A DNA stretch of 64,000 bases from the NCBI GenBank assembly GCA_013400115.1, contig VXBP01009035.1, positions 304,963-368,962 of the forward strand, given 5' to 3'. Below the pieces are notes generated by a model. That model searched no databases and was not told the origin of the DNA. It worked only from the letters and a program-made list of their open reading frames with translations. Below are positions 36,703-47,977 of the stretch, piece by piece (position 1 is the stretch's first letter; each line of letters opens with the position of its first letter). The stretch comes from Rhinopomastus cyanomelas (Eukaryota; Chordata; Aves; Bucerotiformes; Rhinopomastidae). The translations under genes and the position numbers were made by a program.

Positions 36703-39700
36703 AGTAGGAGGCTTTAAAAATAATTTTCTAATATGCAGATTTAACTTAAAATTTCAGAAGTAATTCCATCTTTTTATCAAATAGGTTAAATTAAAACTAC
36801 TTCTGTTTTCATGTAGGATGCCACTATCTTAAAAAATGTAGTATTATTTCAGTAAATGGTCTAAAAATGTGCAATGAATAATAGAGTTCATTACTATAAT
36901 TACAATCACTTCTTCATTATTGACAGTACTGCCAGCGGGTAGGGGGACAAGCTGGTAAGGAAGGCTTTGAAAAAGCTTGTATTACTGCTTGTGGTAATAA
37001 TTACTTCATTTATGCAAATATTCATCTATATATAGAAACTCATGTTCTGCAATACCTGTTCAGAAAGGGAGAACCTTGTCCTTCTGGCAGTCTTCTAAAA
37101 TATTGATAGCATCCTTCTCTTAAAGGGGGAATGTTCCCCTGATCGATGTGTTCAACGTATGGAATGCACATGCCTTTTGATCTACTGCACTGGATAAAAC
37201 ATCGGAGGGCTCAGATCCTTTGCAGAGCTCTTCATCACAATATAAATTCAGACAAGTGTTTGATAACAAGCCACACCTCATCAGCAGAAAATCTGTTGCT
37301 GTTGGCACCTCAGTTCTGTCTGATAAGGAATAATTATACTGGGAAATACTACAAACCAATACAAGAATATAGATATTATTTTTAATAAGCAGCAATTCCT
37401 TACTGTCATATATTGTTCCCAATTTGATTTTCTTAACAGAAGGACTTTTTTCACATAGATGGACCTGTGAAACTTTCACATTGGATACAAGCTATATCCA
37501 GGAATCCTGCAGAATTGTGTTAGCAAGTAAAGTGCAGTAATCATTAGTATGGAAAAAGTTAAATACTCTGATGACACGTGTTGTAGTTTTTCTGTTCTGA
37601 CTCGCTGAAGTGTGCACGCCAGTTCTCTTGTTTGCCTCCCTATAATAAAGATGTCACATACTCTTCAAAAAAGTTTACTCTCTCCTCCCTCTGACAAAAC
37701 TTTACAATAAGCTGATCTTCCATTTTGGACATGCTGATGTGTATCCTGTGGCAGGAACACAGCAGAGTACTTTTGCTAGATACTCCTCATGATTAGCACT
37801 GAGGCTTTTAAAACTGCATTTTAAAATCTGTAGCATCAATGCATTCATTCATTCAAATCCAGCACTTACTAATAGAGTTTAAGAAACTCATGTGAGCAAC
37901 ATCATGGCTGAAGCTTGCATAGGGAGGAAGAAAGGCAAGAGTCAAGAATTAGATTAGATAGGATTGTCTCTAATAATTTTCCTTATGAAGGTATCTAAGC
38001 ATTGTTCAGTAGTAAAATGAATACTACCTCACAGGAGACAGGAAAATTATGTCTTCTATCCCATATAACCTTAAAGTAAGTTTTGCATAATGAAGCTGAG
38101 TCAGACAGTAGAGAGCTTGTAAATTTGTCTGGGACAGGGCTTTTTTTTGACAGTACTTTTTGAAGTTGTTGTGTTTTGATTTTGACCTGCAGTGAGAAGT
38201 TTGACAGCTATTACTGTTGTTGGCAAAGTGGCCTGAAAAGTGATTATATAATAATAATGATATTAGAAAAGCAAATGAAAATACTGCTCTAATTATTTCC
38301 AGTTTTTAATGGGACTGAACACATACGTACTCCTGTGCAAAAAGGAGCCCAAAATAAAAAACCTTTAAATAGAGAATCATCTTTGTAAAAATAATAAAAA
38401 AAAAACAAAACAGCTTGAGGAACAAGATTTTTAAGTTGATGGTTTGAGTTGGGTTTTTTTAAACTGTTACTTGTAGAATAACCACTCCAGCTGCACCACT
38501 GTAGTGATTAAGGATTTGTTAGCATCTCCAGTCCATAATGAAAACAACTAGACTCAGGGTGATCAATCCTAACTCATGCTGTAAATTGCAGCATAAGAAC
38601 TTTGTAATTGGTTTCATCATTACAATATGATACTTGGAGTGGAGCAGTGTCATGGTAAAAGTTCCTGTAGAAAACACATGAATGTCTCTGGCTTCTGTCA
38701 TCTAAATACTATTTTTTCCCGTGATTGGCTCCTTGCTACAATTTTGAACAAAGCTATAATGCTTCAGGTATGCGGGTGAGAACCCTGCAAACCTTCCTGC
38801 CTTGCTCCATTGAGCTTTGTTTAAATTAGGTAGGTTCTCTAAATGCTGACAAGGTTTTGGAGGTCATGAGCTAATAGACCAAGAGAACCAGCTGCAAGAG
38901 TTTTCCTGTTTCTTTATTAAGTATTGTACTGTCTTCAGAGCTGCTTTTCTTCCCTTTAGTAATCATAGGCCTATAACAGAGCAATGCATTTTAAAAATCA
39001 TTATATTTCCTTTATGCCTTTGTGATCAGAGCACAACTCCTACTATGTGGGAAATTCTGGGCTTTATAAACCTTTTTCACCCGATAGAAACTGGGTTTTC
39101 AGACCTTTCTGTGAAGTGACGCATTTTGTCAGTGTTGGCTATTGCTGAAATAGTGTTGATGTGAGAGTCATTGAATCATAATCAGAAGAGGATATATGGC
39201 TCCAAATCTGGATGCAATCTGGAGTCTTCATGGGCCACATGCTCAATTTTAGCATCACATGTGCTGCATTGACTTACCTCATCACTTGTCATTGTACTTC
39301 TCAATGTGGAAATGCCTTCTATGTTTGTTAAATGTATCCTGGCCAAAGAAATTGGGTAGTGCACTTAGAAATGCAGTAAAACATGGTATATGTTAGTCAT
39401 GAATGAGGGGTGTAGCAACATCTTTCAGGGAGACTCTGACTTCTTGGTTTGACATCAAAAAATAAGGTGAAGTGTGCTGTAGTTGTGAAGAAGTTACCTA
39501 AATATCTATTATGAGTAGGTAAGAGAGACACACATTGAGAAGTCACTGAAATTGTATGCCAGACCTACTCATAAATGATTTTGAGACTGTGAGCAAAAAC
39601 ATGCAGTGGGAGGACTGTCTGACCCAGCTTAACACTGGCCCACATTCAAGGGCAGTGAAAGATGGAAGGATAGACCATTCTTACACTGTTTGTTTGGATA

Positions 39701-39976
39701 GCCTTCCATGGAAGAAACAACTCTTTCTCTCAAAAAATATTTTACTTTTATTACGAGACTTTATCCGTTTGGTTTTATTATTTCTATTAAGTTTTATCAC
39801 ATTAGGTATTTAAATATTTTAGTATACCTTCAAATTTAAATTAAATATATACTAAATTGAAATTTAAATATTTAAATCTTTTAGTATACATTTATTTATA
39901 TTTCATTACTATTCATATGAACTGAGCTAATATAAACACTGTAAATTCCTAACGTGTCTCTCCATGAATATGAGAA
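36703..39976. other. Unique spacer with AT-rich end
   Basis: About 3.3 kb of unique sequence. The minus-strand frame 37479-37120 (119 codons) and the plus frame 39556-39813 have no recognisable domain. Positions 39800-39900 are extremely AT-rich, with two near-identical 20-base copies of an atttaaat...agtatac motif (39808-39827 and 39870-39889). Confidence 0.45.
39808..39889. repeat. AT-rich block with a 20-bp direct repeat
   Basis: The copies at 39808-39827 and 39870-39889 differ at one base and are 62 bp apart. The sequence between them contains several self-complementary aaattt and attaaat motifs. Confidence 0.7.
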
Positions 39977-40218
39977 GGTAAACTGGAACACAGGAGGTGC
40001 CACATCCATCTGAGAAGGAACTTCTTCCCAGTGAGGGTGACAGAGCACTGGAAGGGGCTGCCCAGGGGTGTTGTGGAGTCTCCTCCTCTGGAGACATCTA
40101 AAACCCACCTGGATGTGTCCCTGTGTGACTTGGTCTAGGTGATCCTGCTGGGGCAGGGGGATTGGACTAGATGATCTCTCGAGGTCCCTTCCAATCCCTA
40201 GTGCTCTGTGATTCTGTG
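39977..40218 (+). mobile_element. CR1 LINE, 3' end (about 240 bp)
   Basis: It runs from actggaacacaggaggtgcc through gaaggaacttcttcccagtg to the ORF2 end and the 3' UTR, with octamers ctctgtgattctgtg near 40204-40218. Main subfamily, moderately diverged. A minus-strand frame (40108-39896) is its shadow. Confidence 0.95.
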
Positions 40219-40879
40219 TATACCTTCTTTCCTACACTGGAAGACGTATGGAACTTCGGACTCTTACCTGCAAATGTGAGAGATGCTGTGACACAGCAGT
40301 CACATTTCTAGAGTAATAGATGGTTCTTTCTAAACTCTAACTATATGTCTGCCCTAATGTATTTAGGACACTCTTGAACACAAAACCAAAAGCAGATAAA
40401 TATGACGCTGATTCTCATTTGAAGACAAGGAAGAATATCCAGCTAACTACAACCAATACTCAGGTATCTGTCCTTTGATTTCAATCCTTGGGGCGGATAG
40501 ATTGAGGTTGTTTTCCAGGAACAGTAGGTTCTTTGATTCCAACCTTGGTCACACTGGAATTCAGAGCAAAAACCTTTATTTCTGCTTTCTTACAAATGAA
40601 ATCAAACTCTAGCATGAAAAGACCAAATAAAAAAATGTAGTCAGTTTTCCAGGATCTCAAATATAATTAACCCAGTGAATGCTGTAAGTATGTCTAGCTA
40701 CAAAACCAGAAAGTAATAGGGTGCTATTTTTCCTTAGTGCCAAAACTGCACTGAGGTCATCACACGTTCTTTAAAGGAAAGGTCTACACTGCTTCTTTAT
40801 TGTCTAGGACATGGTCATGCTGATTTCTTGGCAGGTATTTTGATTGATAAACAAAGAAAAAGATTTTAAAAAGCCCCTA

Positions 40880-40912
40880 TTATTTATTTATAGATAGATA
40901 GATAGATAGATA
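40880..40912. repeat. (TTTA)n/(TAGA)n microsatellite
   Basis: TTTA units pass directly into five and a half TAGA units (40891-40912). Likely length-polymorphic. Confidence 0.93.
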
Positions 40913-41386
40913 ATGTGCTAAGATGGTGAGGATAAATTGAAGACTTTTCCTGTCAGTTTAACCAACAGATGCTATAGCCAGCTGCAGAGCTACTTCTGAT
41001 AAAAAGGATTTGAACAGTTCATGACATCCAAGCACACTGTTCATCTATGCCTGAAACTCTGTTTGCATTAACATCTACCTTAGTAAAAAAATCCTGGCTT
41101 TTACTTTACTTCTTACTGTGCACTGGGCTCTAAAAAGATAATTTTATACATGCAGTCTGTGGACTAGATTACTACTCTGATGAAGAAATCCACATACTTT
41201 TGTAGGACAGCTGAGATTTTTGGCATGTTCCCTGCCGAGAGTTCTTCAGAAATGTCTGCCGCTACCCAAGGTTTTACATCTTTTGAGGTCTTTTTAGGAT
41301 CAGGCAGGTGCAAGCAGACAAGATGCTGATATGGAGTTCCACCCAATCCTGAACTCTCTCCTTTCTTTTCCTGTAGCACAACAGTG

Positions 41387-41428
41387 CCAATATTTCTCTC
41401 AATATTCCCAATATTTCTCTCAATAAAT
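41387..41428. repeat. 21-bp tandem duplication, two units
   Basis: Units 41387-41407 and 41408-41428 share their first 18 bases exactly (ccaatatttctctcaata). The length is a multiple of three, so an open frame across it is kept. Confidence 0.9.
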
Positions 41429-42371
41429 ATTTAGCTATCCTAATCTGGATTTTTGCTAATACAGCTATATGTACAGTGTTGCATGATATTATTTCCAAGC
41501 CATCCATATTTTTTTTAATCTTTCCTGACTTGAAGATCCACAGCCATATGTTTCGGCCATACATCAGCAAAGCTGAGCATCTGTTCTCTAAAATGATGAA
41601 GTCGTTTCAGGGAAGCTGCAAGTGATAAAACCATCTTCAGACACAAATTTTGTGCCTCTTGAATGACTGGCTCATTTACTAAGTGTAACTGAGAGCAGAA
41701 TTTGGTCTTCTTATATCCTTCCTTAAATACTCCATGTTAGCTATCAGGATGGGAAAAGATGTTACCCTTGATAGGTCCCACATTTCAAGAAAGTGTGATA
41801 AAGTCAACACACTGGTCCAAGCCTAAGTAAGCTAGAGTTACAATATTGTCTCTCACACAGCCATTCTCCTGGTCAGAGTCTGAGCTATTTCAGGAACATT
41901 GGATTACTGTTTTATTAATCTGGACACAAAATATTGCTGTGGGCTACTATCACAATTTTTTTTTATATATTATAAAAGTAAAATGGTGGAAATGGAGTTT
42001 ATTGTAACCACATAAAGAAGCATGATGTTAGTCTCACATCTGGGATACAAAGGTATGTGGGAAATCAGTGCATTCCTCAGATTTTTCTACTAAAGCTAAA
42101 GGTGTATTGTGAAGGAGAGTCTGTACATCAGGGTTAGCACTTGTCTCGTTTACTGAACTTTGAATCCACTTCCTTTCACAAAAGGTATTGTCAGTTTGGC
42201 ATCATTTTTTCATAGCCTGTTGTAAGTCTTTCATGTCCTGTTCTCCAGGGAGAGAGGAAATAGAAACTGTTTAAGACAGCATCCTGCATTCTGTTCTTCA
42301 GACTGACTTTTGCAAAAGCAAAGCTCAAACAACACAGAATATATGAATCACACAGTGAAGCTGTTTGTCAG

Positions 42372-42432
42372 ATGATGGACTTGATGATCTTGAAGGTCTT
42401 TTCCAACCTAAACAATTCTATGATTCTGTGAT
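42372..42432 (+). mobile_element. CR1-like 3' tip (about 60 bp)
   Basis: The blocks gatgatcttgaaggtctttt and ccaacctaaacaattctatg followed by attctgtg are the last part of the 3' UTR and tail of an older CR1 subfamily. Confidence 0.85.
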
Positions 42433-43059
42433 GTGTTAAACTGTTCATTATCTGTGTCATGTATTGTCTAGATTATACACGTAAATTACTTTTCTGTGTA
42501 GGCCTTCAAAATATTGACGAAGCTCTTTGAATTCACTCTAGAACATTAATTTGGCCCCCTTCTATAATGTCACCAGTATATTCCTAGCACTTTTTTGCTT
42601 CAAAGGAGCTTATGTGTGTATTAAATACACAAAGACCTCTGTATTTGAATATTGGCTTTGAAATATTAATTATCCAACCCAGATGGCCATAGCTATTTCA
42701 AGAACTCAGCTTCACAGTTAACGTAATTAGATGACTGGAATCCGTTGACATTGGACTTACAGACTCATCCTGCTTCATCTTGTTAACGTACTGGAGCAAA
42801 CAGGAGTGCTTCTCATATGGATGGCAAACTTGCAAAGCCAGTACAAAGTTACACTTCCAGAGTGAGAATTTGGAAGATTTATGTCAGAGTTTTCACAGAT
42901 GTTATCTAAAAATCCATCCTATGGAATTAGTATCTATTCCATTTTTTATCTAAGGTTTGCCGTCCAAAGGAAATTAAAAACCCACTTGATTTTATTTGAC
43001 AACAAAAAGTCAAATATCACTTACAATGTTGTGAGACCCAGACTGAAAAAGAATGAAGA
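42433..43059. other. Unique spacer, nothing recognised
   Basis: AT-rich unique sequence. The 88-codon frame starting at 42881 runs into the CR1 tip and has no known domain. Confidence 0.5.
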
Positions 43060-43142
43060 GATAGTAGGCATGGTGACATTGGGTTCATTGTTGGTCTTGA
43101 TGATCTTAGAGGTGTCTTTCAATCTTAGTGATTCTATGATAT
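43060..43142 (+). mobile_element. CR1-like 3' tip, degenerate
   Basis: The block ggtcttgatgatcttagagg followed by tctttcaatcttagtgattc and a single octamer (ttctatga) matches an old CR1 3' UTR. The left boundary is uncertain. Confidence 0.75.
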
Positions 43143-46100
43143 TATAAGTGTTGCCTAAACTTTGGGGCTGCTGAGATCCCCAGAAGGAAGTTCATATACA
43201 CTGTATGGTCTAATAATGGAAGTCTGGGCAGGTCACACGTTGAGGGCATGCAGAAGGCTACTATACACAAGCTAGCAAAAAAGAAATGAGCAACACAAGG
43301 AATAAAAGGAAAAATTACACAAACTTTATGTCAAGACTAAGCAACCTGATTAAGTACAGCATTAGGTTTCAATGAAAATTCTTTAAAGCTTGTAGTAGCT
43401 TTCTTGATCTATGCGTAGAAGTTATATTGTCCTTATTTTTCTTCTTGTTTTCTTTCTCTTTTTTAAGTTTCAAGTATATTGCAGAAGCATTTTCTCAGGA
43501 ATTAGGATACCAACTTCAGTGCATTGCCAACTATGAGGACACAGTGTCTCCGCATCTCAGTTGCAGAGACACTTGATTTATGGACCTGAGAGTGGTCCAT
43601 ATGATCCTTCAGTTTAGTTAACTGTTCATGACTTGCATCAATTGGATGCTAATTCAGTTCTATGACCTTTTTCTGTGCTAAGATTTGAAAAGTCAATTTT
43701 GGTTATTGATCAGAATGAAACTCAAGATATCAACCTGATTTCTGAGCTCTTCATTTTGGTCCTTGTGTTTCTAAGATGGGGTTGGGTTTTGCAGCTTTGT
43801 TCTTTGCGGTCTAACATGTATTGTTTGCACTGAAAGTTGAGATTGTTGCAGATCACAACCAAGACAATCAAGATTCCCATCATTAAGACTGGTCAGTGTG
43901 TGGCTTTTGAGCTGTGCTCTAGTGTAGATTTGGGTTGAGCACGACTCTCATGCCAGGCTTCACCATAACCTTGAGTACAAGTAGTAGGAGAGGCTTCTGA
44001 GTGACCCACACATCCCTCCACCTTCCAAAGGAAAGATACTACAAGGGAAAAGAAGGGTCAGGTAGTGCCCTGGGTTTCTGTGGCACTCCTGTCTTCATTC
44101 AGAACAGATCAGAGAATTAAAAATTGATTTAATACTGGAACCATTCATGAATGAATTTGTTCCCACCTCTGTTTTCCCACTGAATTCTCAGAGAGGTATC
44201 CAAACTCTTTTGACTGAAAATGTTACTGGTCTTCATTCATAAGTGCTTTTCACAACTGGAGTATCTTATGCATTGCTGAAGCTATCCTGGATAGAAAAAA
44301 ACAGGATTATTTTGAGAACAGTGTCATATGAAAAGACTATTCCATTTACTTGAAGAATCTTGCCTGTTTATTTTAAACCAGTATTCCCCTCCTGATTTAA
44401 AGACTTCTTAAAGAGACTGTTTATCCCTACTTACCACTTACCTGATAAAGTGACTTTTAAAAATACAGCTCCTTGTCTTATATAATTAATCACCTATAAT
44501 GTAAGAACTGAAACAGGAATCTGTTTTGAAAAGTAAGGCTGTGAGAATTTGTCATTTTGGTCATTGGTATGAAGAGATTCCTGCCCAAATACCCTCTGAA
44601 GACTTAATCAAGAGACCTTTTGACTCTGTTTCCAAAATGGTTTCTGTTGTCTACACTGTGAATAATATGAGATGCTATCAAGCTGTTACATCAGGATTAT
44701 AAGTAAAATATAATACAGACATACTGGCACATATTTCCAAAACAACAGGCCCAGACTAAAAAAACCTGCATCTCTGAAAAAGTTTAGCTACTTTAGACTT
44801 AAGAAGTTACTGATGCAGGTACTGTCTTCCCATTCCTGGCTAGATAATTCACTTTCCTCTCAAGGAGCAGATGAGAGATGCATATGACATGTATCACAGC
44901 TCATAAAGGTTTGAAAAGAATTGTACTGTGGTGTCAACCTCACTTTCCAACACTGGAATTTCTGTTCCCCATGTGTGCACTCTGCCTCTCCCTACGAGGA
45001 CGTAACGTATGCGCAGAAAGTCCACACCTTTAGTCCTCTTCCCGTTCTCATATAGACTTTTCTGACAGCTTAAAATCTGAGGTTTTCCTCCAATTTAGTA
45101 ACTTTGGATGAAAACTCTTGAGCTTGCATCATGTATATGATGAGTGATACCAGAAGTAAGCTTTATAAAAAGCATGCTGCACATTAAATATTGCACATTG
45201 ATGATGAAGGGGAAATTTTATAGCACTGCAGCAATTCTAAATCACAGAATTTGTTCTGATCAGGCATTAGTCAAGACTTAACAGACCGTGTCTCTGGCAT
45301 ATAAGAGTGAGGAAAATAAAACTGTATGAAACTGGGACAGAATTAGTATTGAGTCTGTTGTCCTACCAATACATAGCAAAGCCTTCAGGCTACCAACAAC
45401 GTCTGTATCTGCTGTCAAGTTATTGATCAATTGGAATTATTCATTGATGAAAACAGTTCATGTCTGCTTTCAAAATCTTTGGAAGTTGTAGGAAAAGATT
45501 GTTGCTGAAGCCAGTGTTATCCTCGTGTCTCTTCTGAGGTCAGGAACTAGCTGTAGGGTGAAAGTTAATAAAATCAGAGCTTGGCAAAGGTTCTGATCCC
45601 CGTTTTTAAAACAAATAAGAGAAAATGCTTGTTTTTGTTGTCTTTAATGAAGTTCATTACTGACTACAGGTGCTGTAGTCACCTTTTGAACACTAACATG
45701 CCTTCCTTCATCCCCAAAGATACCAGCACTCTACTATTTCCAAAATCTTTGAATCATAAAGGTGTTCCATATCCAGAAAGATTATTTCCATCCAGATAAT
45801 ATTATATCCAGATTATAATCTTTTAAGAAAATCGGGGGGGGAACAAAATAATTAAACTTTAGAAAACAGAAAAAAGACTTTTTTAACGACCAAATATGTC
45901 CTTGTTTTGTTGAAATTTCTGTAATATTCACTTGGAAAGAAGAGTATAAATGCCATAAGAAAATGCAACCACTTCTGCCGCAGAGCAGACTTATACTTTT
46001 ATAATAATTATTATTTTAGCTGGTGTCACTGGGTCTGCTGTATTTCACTCTAACCAACTGCCAAGTCATAAATATATTATGGCTTTGTTGGCTTCTGTTA

Positions 46101-46927
46101 CCACTTCAGTGACCTTTATCTCAACAAGAAAACTTTTTTTAACTAAGGCTTTTTCTACTTCCAATTGGACATGTTTGGCTGTTTTCCCTTGATATATGTC
46201 TGTGGCACTGCAAGTCAGGTTTTAATTTCTTTTAGTTAGAAAAGCTGTGAAACTCTACCGGCTGCTCAAATGGAAAATGAAGTTTCCATTTACAGAAATG
46301 TTAGATCGAGACGACCATCAGTGTGAAACACTCAACCTTAATAAAGTTTAGTATCTCTCTCTCTTTTACGAGAAAGTCAACCAACAATCGTGGTCAATTA
46401 TCTCATCATAATGACCAATTCATTGTTTACTGATCTTTAATTAGATGTACTAAATAAAAGCTGTAGTAGAAACTACACAAACAGCAATCATCGAGTTCAG
46501 TTCATTCTGAAAACAATAGTTTGAATTTTAGTCTTGTTTTCTTTTTGTTTAATATATGAACATGTACATATGTATTAGAAAGGTTCACTGTATCACAGCT
46601 ACATTACTTTTACTAATCAATGTTCTACAGAAACAATCACTGATCATTTTGTCAACCCTCCTTGTATTTTAGTCTAAAATTGCATTATGTTACAAGTTAG
46701 AGGGGAAAAAACAAATACATGTTCTACATTCTATAAAGTGATGTAGCAAGCTTTTCTCATAAAACATAGGAACTGCAAACATTTATAGAATCTATTAAGT
46801 AGATATTAAACTGCTCCTGAAAACAGATTAGTTTTGTTAATTTGAGTTTTAAACTGCAAATGGTAACGACATGAGATGTACCTGTTGTGTTTTACTCAAG
46901 CTTAGCCCTTGTACTTGGCTTTCTACA
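43143..46927. other. Unique spacer, no gene recognised
   Basis: About 3.8 kb of unique sequence without CR1. It contains an 8-G run at 45834-45841 and a candidate conserved non-coding patch at 46290-46520. Frames are short and unsupported. Confidence 0.45.
46290..46520. promoter_or_regulatory. Candidate conserved non-coding element
   Basis: Within 46380-46470 there are SOX-like (AACAATCG, CATTGTT), FOX-like (TGTTTAC) and homeodomain (TCAATTATC, TTTAATTAGA) motifs in close order. A near-palindrome pairs GTCAATTAT with ATAATGAC. The role is inferred from motif density only. Confidence 0.25.
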
Positions 46928-47029
46928 AGGTTTAGTGGTGGGTATAATAGTGGACTTAGGAGAGCAGGGTATATGATTAGACTTGATCTTAAAGGTATTT
47001 TCCAACCTAAATGATTCTATGTTCTATGA
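46928..47029 (+). mobile_element. CR1-like 3' end, older subfamily (about 100 bp)
   Basis: It contains tttagtggtgggtataatag, then agacttgatcttaaaggt, ttttccaacctaaatgattc and two octamers (46.93-47.03 kb). This matches the end of ORF2 and the 3' UTR of an older CR1 subfamily. Confidence 0.88.
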
Positions 47030-47336
47030 CTTTAGCTGATGATTAGTTGTTTATAACCCTTATAAAATCATGTCGCAATCTTATACAATCTTGTAATCTT
47101 TACTAATATATCACTGGGAAAAAAGCACAGATTAAAAATCCTACCGAGATAGATGAGAAATGTACCAATTAAGAGTGAGATTGTTGTCCTGGAGGATGCA
47201 GCACTACCTCTGTGTAAGCCACCCAAAGCTCATCACAGACTTTCACAGGCATGTCACAACAGAGATCACCCACATGGCACCAGGTCACCTTTACAAAGCT
47301 CAGGGGCCATTTTCTCTTGAGAGGTCTGGCATGAGA

Positions 47337-47494
47337 TCATAGAATCACCGAATCATAGAATCATTAGGGATTGGAAGGGACCTCGAAACATCATCTAGTC
47401 CAGTTCTCCTGCCACAGCAGGATCACCTAGACCAAGTCACACAGGAACACATCCAGGTGGGTCTTAAACATCTCCAGTGAAGGAGACTCCACAA
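47337..47494 (-). mobile_element. CR1 LINE, 3' tip (about 158 bp)
   Basis: The tail tcatagaatcaccgaatcat with three octamer copies is followed by ggattggaagggacctcgaa and the ORF2 end (caagtcacacaggaacacat). It is truncated at gagactccacaa. Main subfamily, little diverged. Confidence 0.96.
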
Positions 47495-47640
47495 GGTGAG
47501 AGGAAACCTATCTGGTACTTCCGGAAAGGCTTTGGCACTAGCACCCTCTGCAGTCACTGACTGAGGAAGAAGTGCTATTGAAGTAGAGCTTAGTGACTTC
47601 TCCCCACATGAACTTGCCAGTGCACCTAAAGTATTTTAAA

Positions 47641-47654
47641 ATTATTATTATTAT
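47641..47654. repeat. (ATT)n microsatellite, short
   Basis: Nearly five ATT units in a row. Confidence 0.85.
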
Positions 47655-47738
47655 GTGATTAGCTTTGGCCACCTCAAATCAAGAAAGATATTGGGGTGCC
47701 AATGTGGGTCCAAATAATGGCAACAGAGTTGGCAAAGT

Positions 47739-47977
47739 GTCTAGGCTGAAGAAAAGGAGGCTCAGGGGAGACCTTATTGCCCTCTATAGCTAGTTGAAAA
47801 GACATTGGAATAGGCTGCCAGGGAAGTAGTTGAATCACCATTCCTGGATGTATTTAAAAGTAGTGTTGATGTGGAGCTTAAGGACATGGTTTAGTAGTGA
47901 GCTTCATAGAGTTAGGTGAGTCTTTGGACTCAATGGTCTCCAAGTTCTTTTCCAAACTAAACAATTCTTTAATTATG
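47739..47977 (+). mobile_element. CR1 LINE, older subfamily with internal deletion
   Basis: The first 60 bases (ggctgaagaaaaggaggctc, aggggagaccttattgccct) match the LEKRRLRGDLIAL region of ORF2. At about 47800 the sequence jumps to gacattggaataggctgcca, which in full-length elements lies roughly 200 bp further on. It continues to the ORF2 end and an old 3' UTR with decayed octamers. Confidence 0.88.

Larger units (their letters stand above)
40219..42371. other. Unique spacer with microsatellite and small tandem repeat
   Basis: It holds the TAGA microsatellite (40880-40912) and a 21-bp tandem duplication (41387-41428). A strong splice-acceptor-like tract ends at about 41376, and an open frame without a start codon follows it. 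No confident gene. Confidence 0.4.

Noticed and set aside
37120..37479. 119-codon minus-strand frame
   Set aside because: No recognisable domain and an overlapping frame on the opposite strand (37146-37385). The length is within chance expectation for 64 kb.
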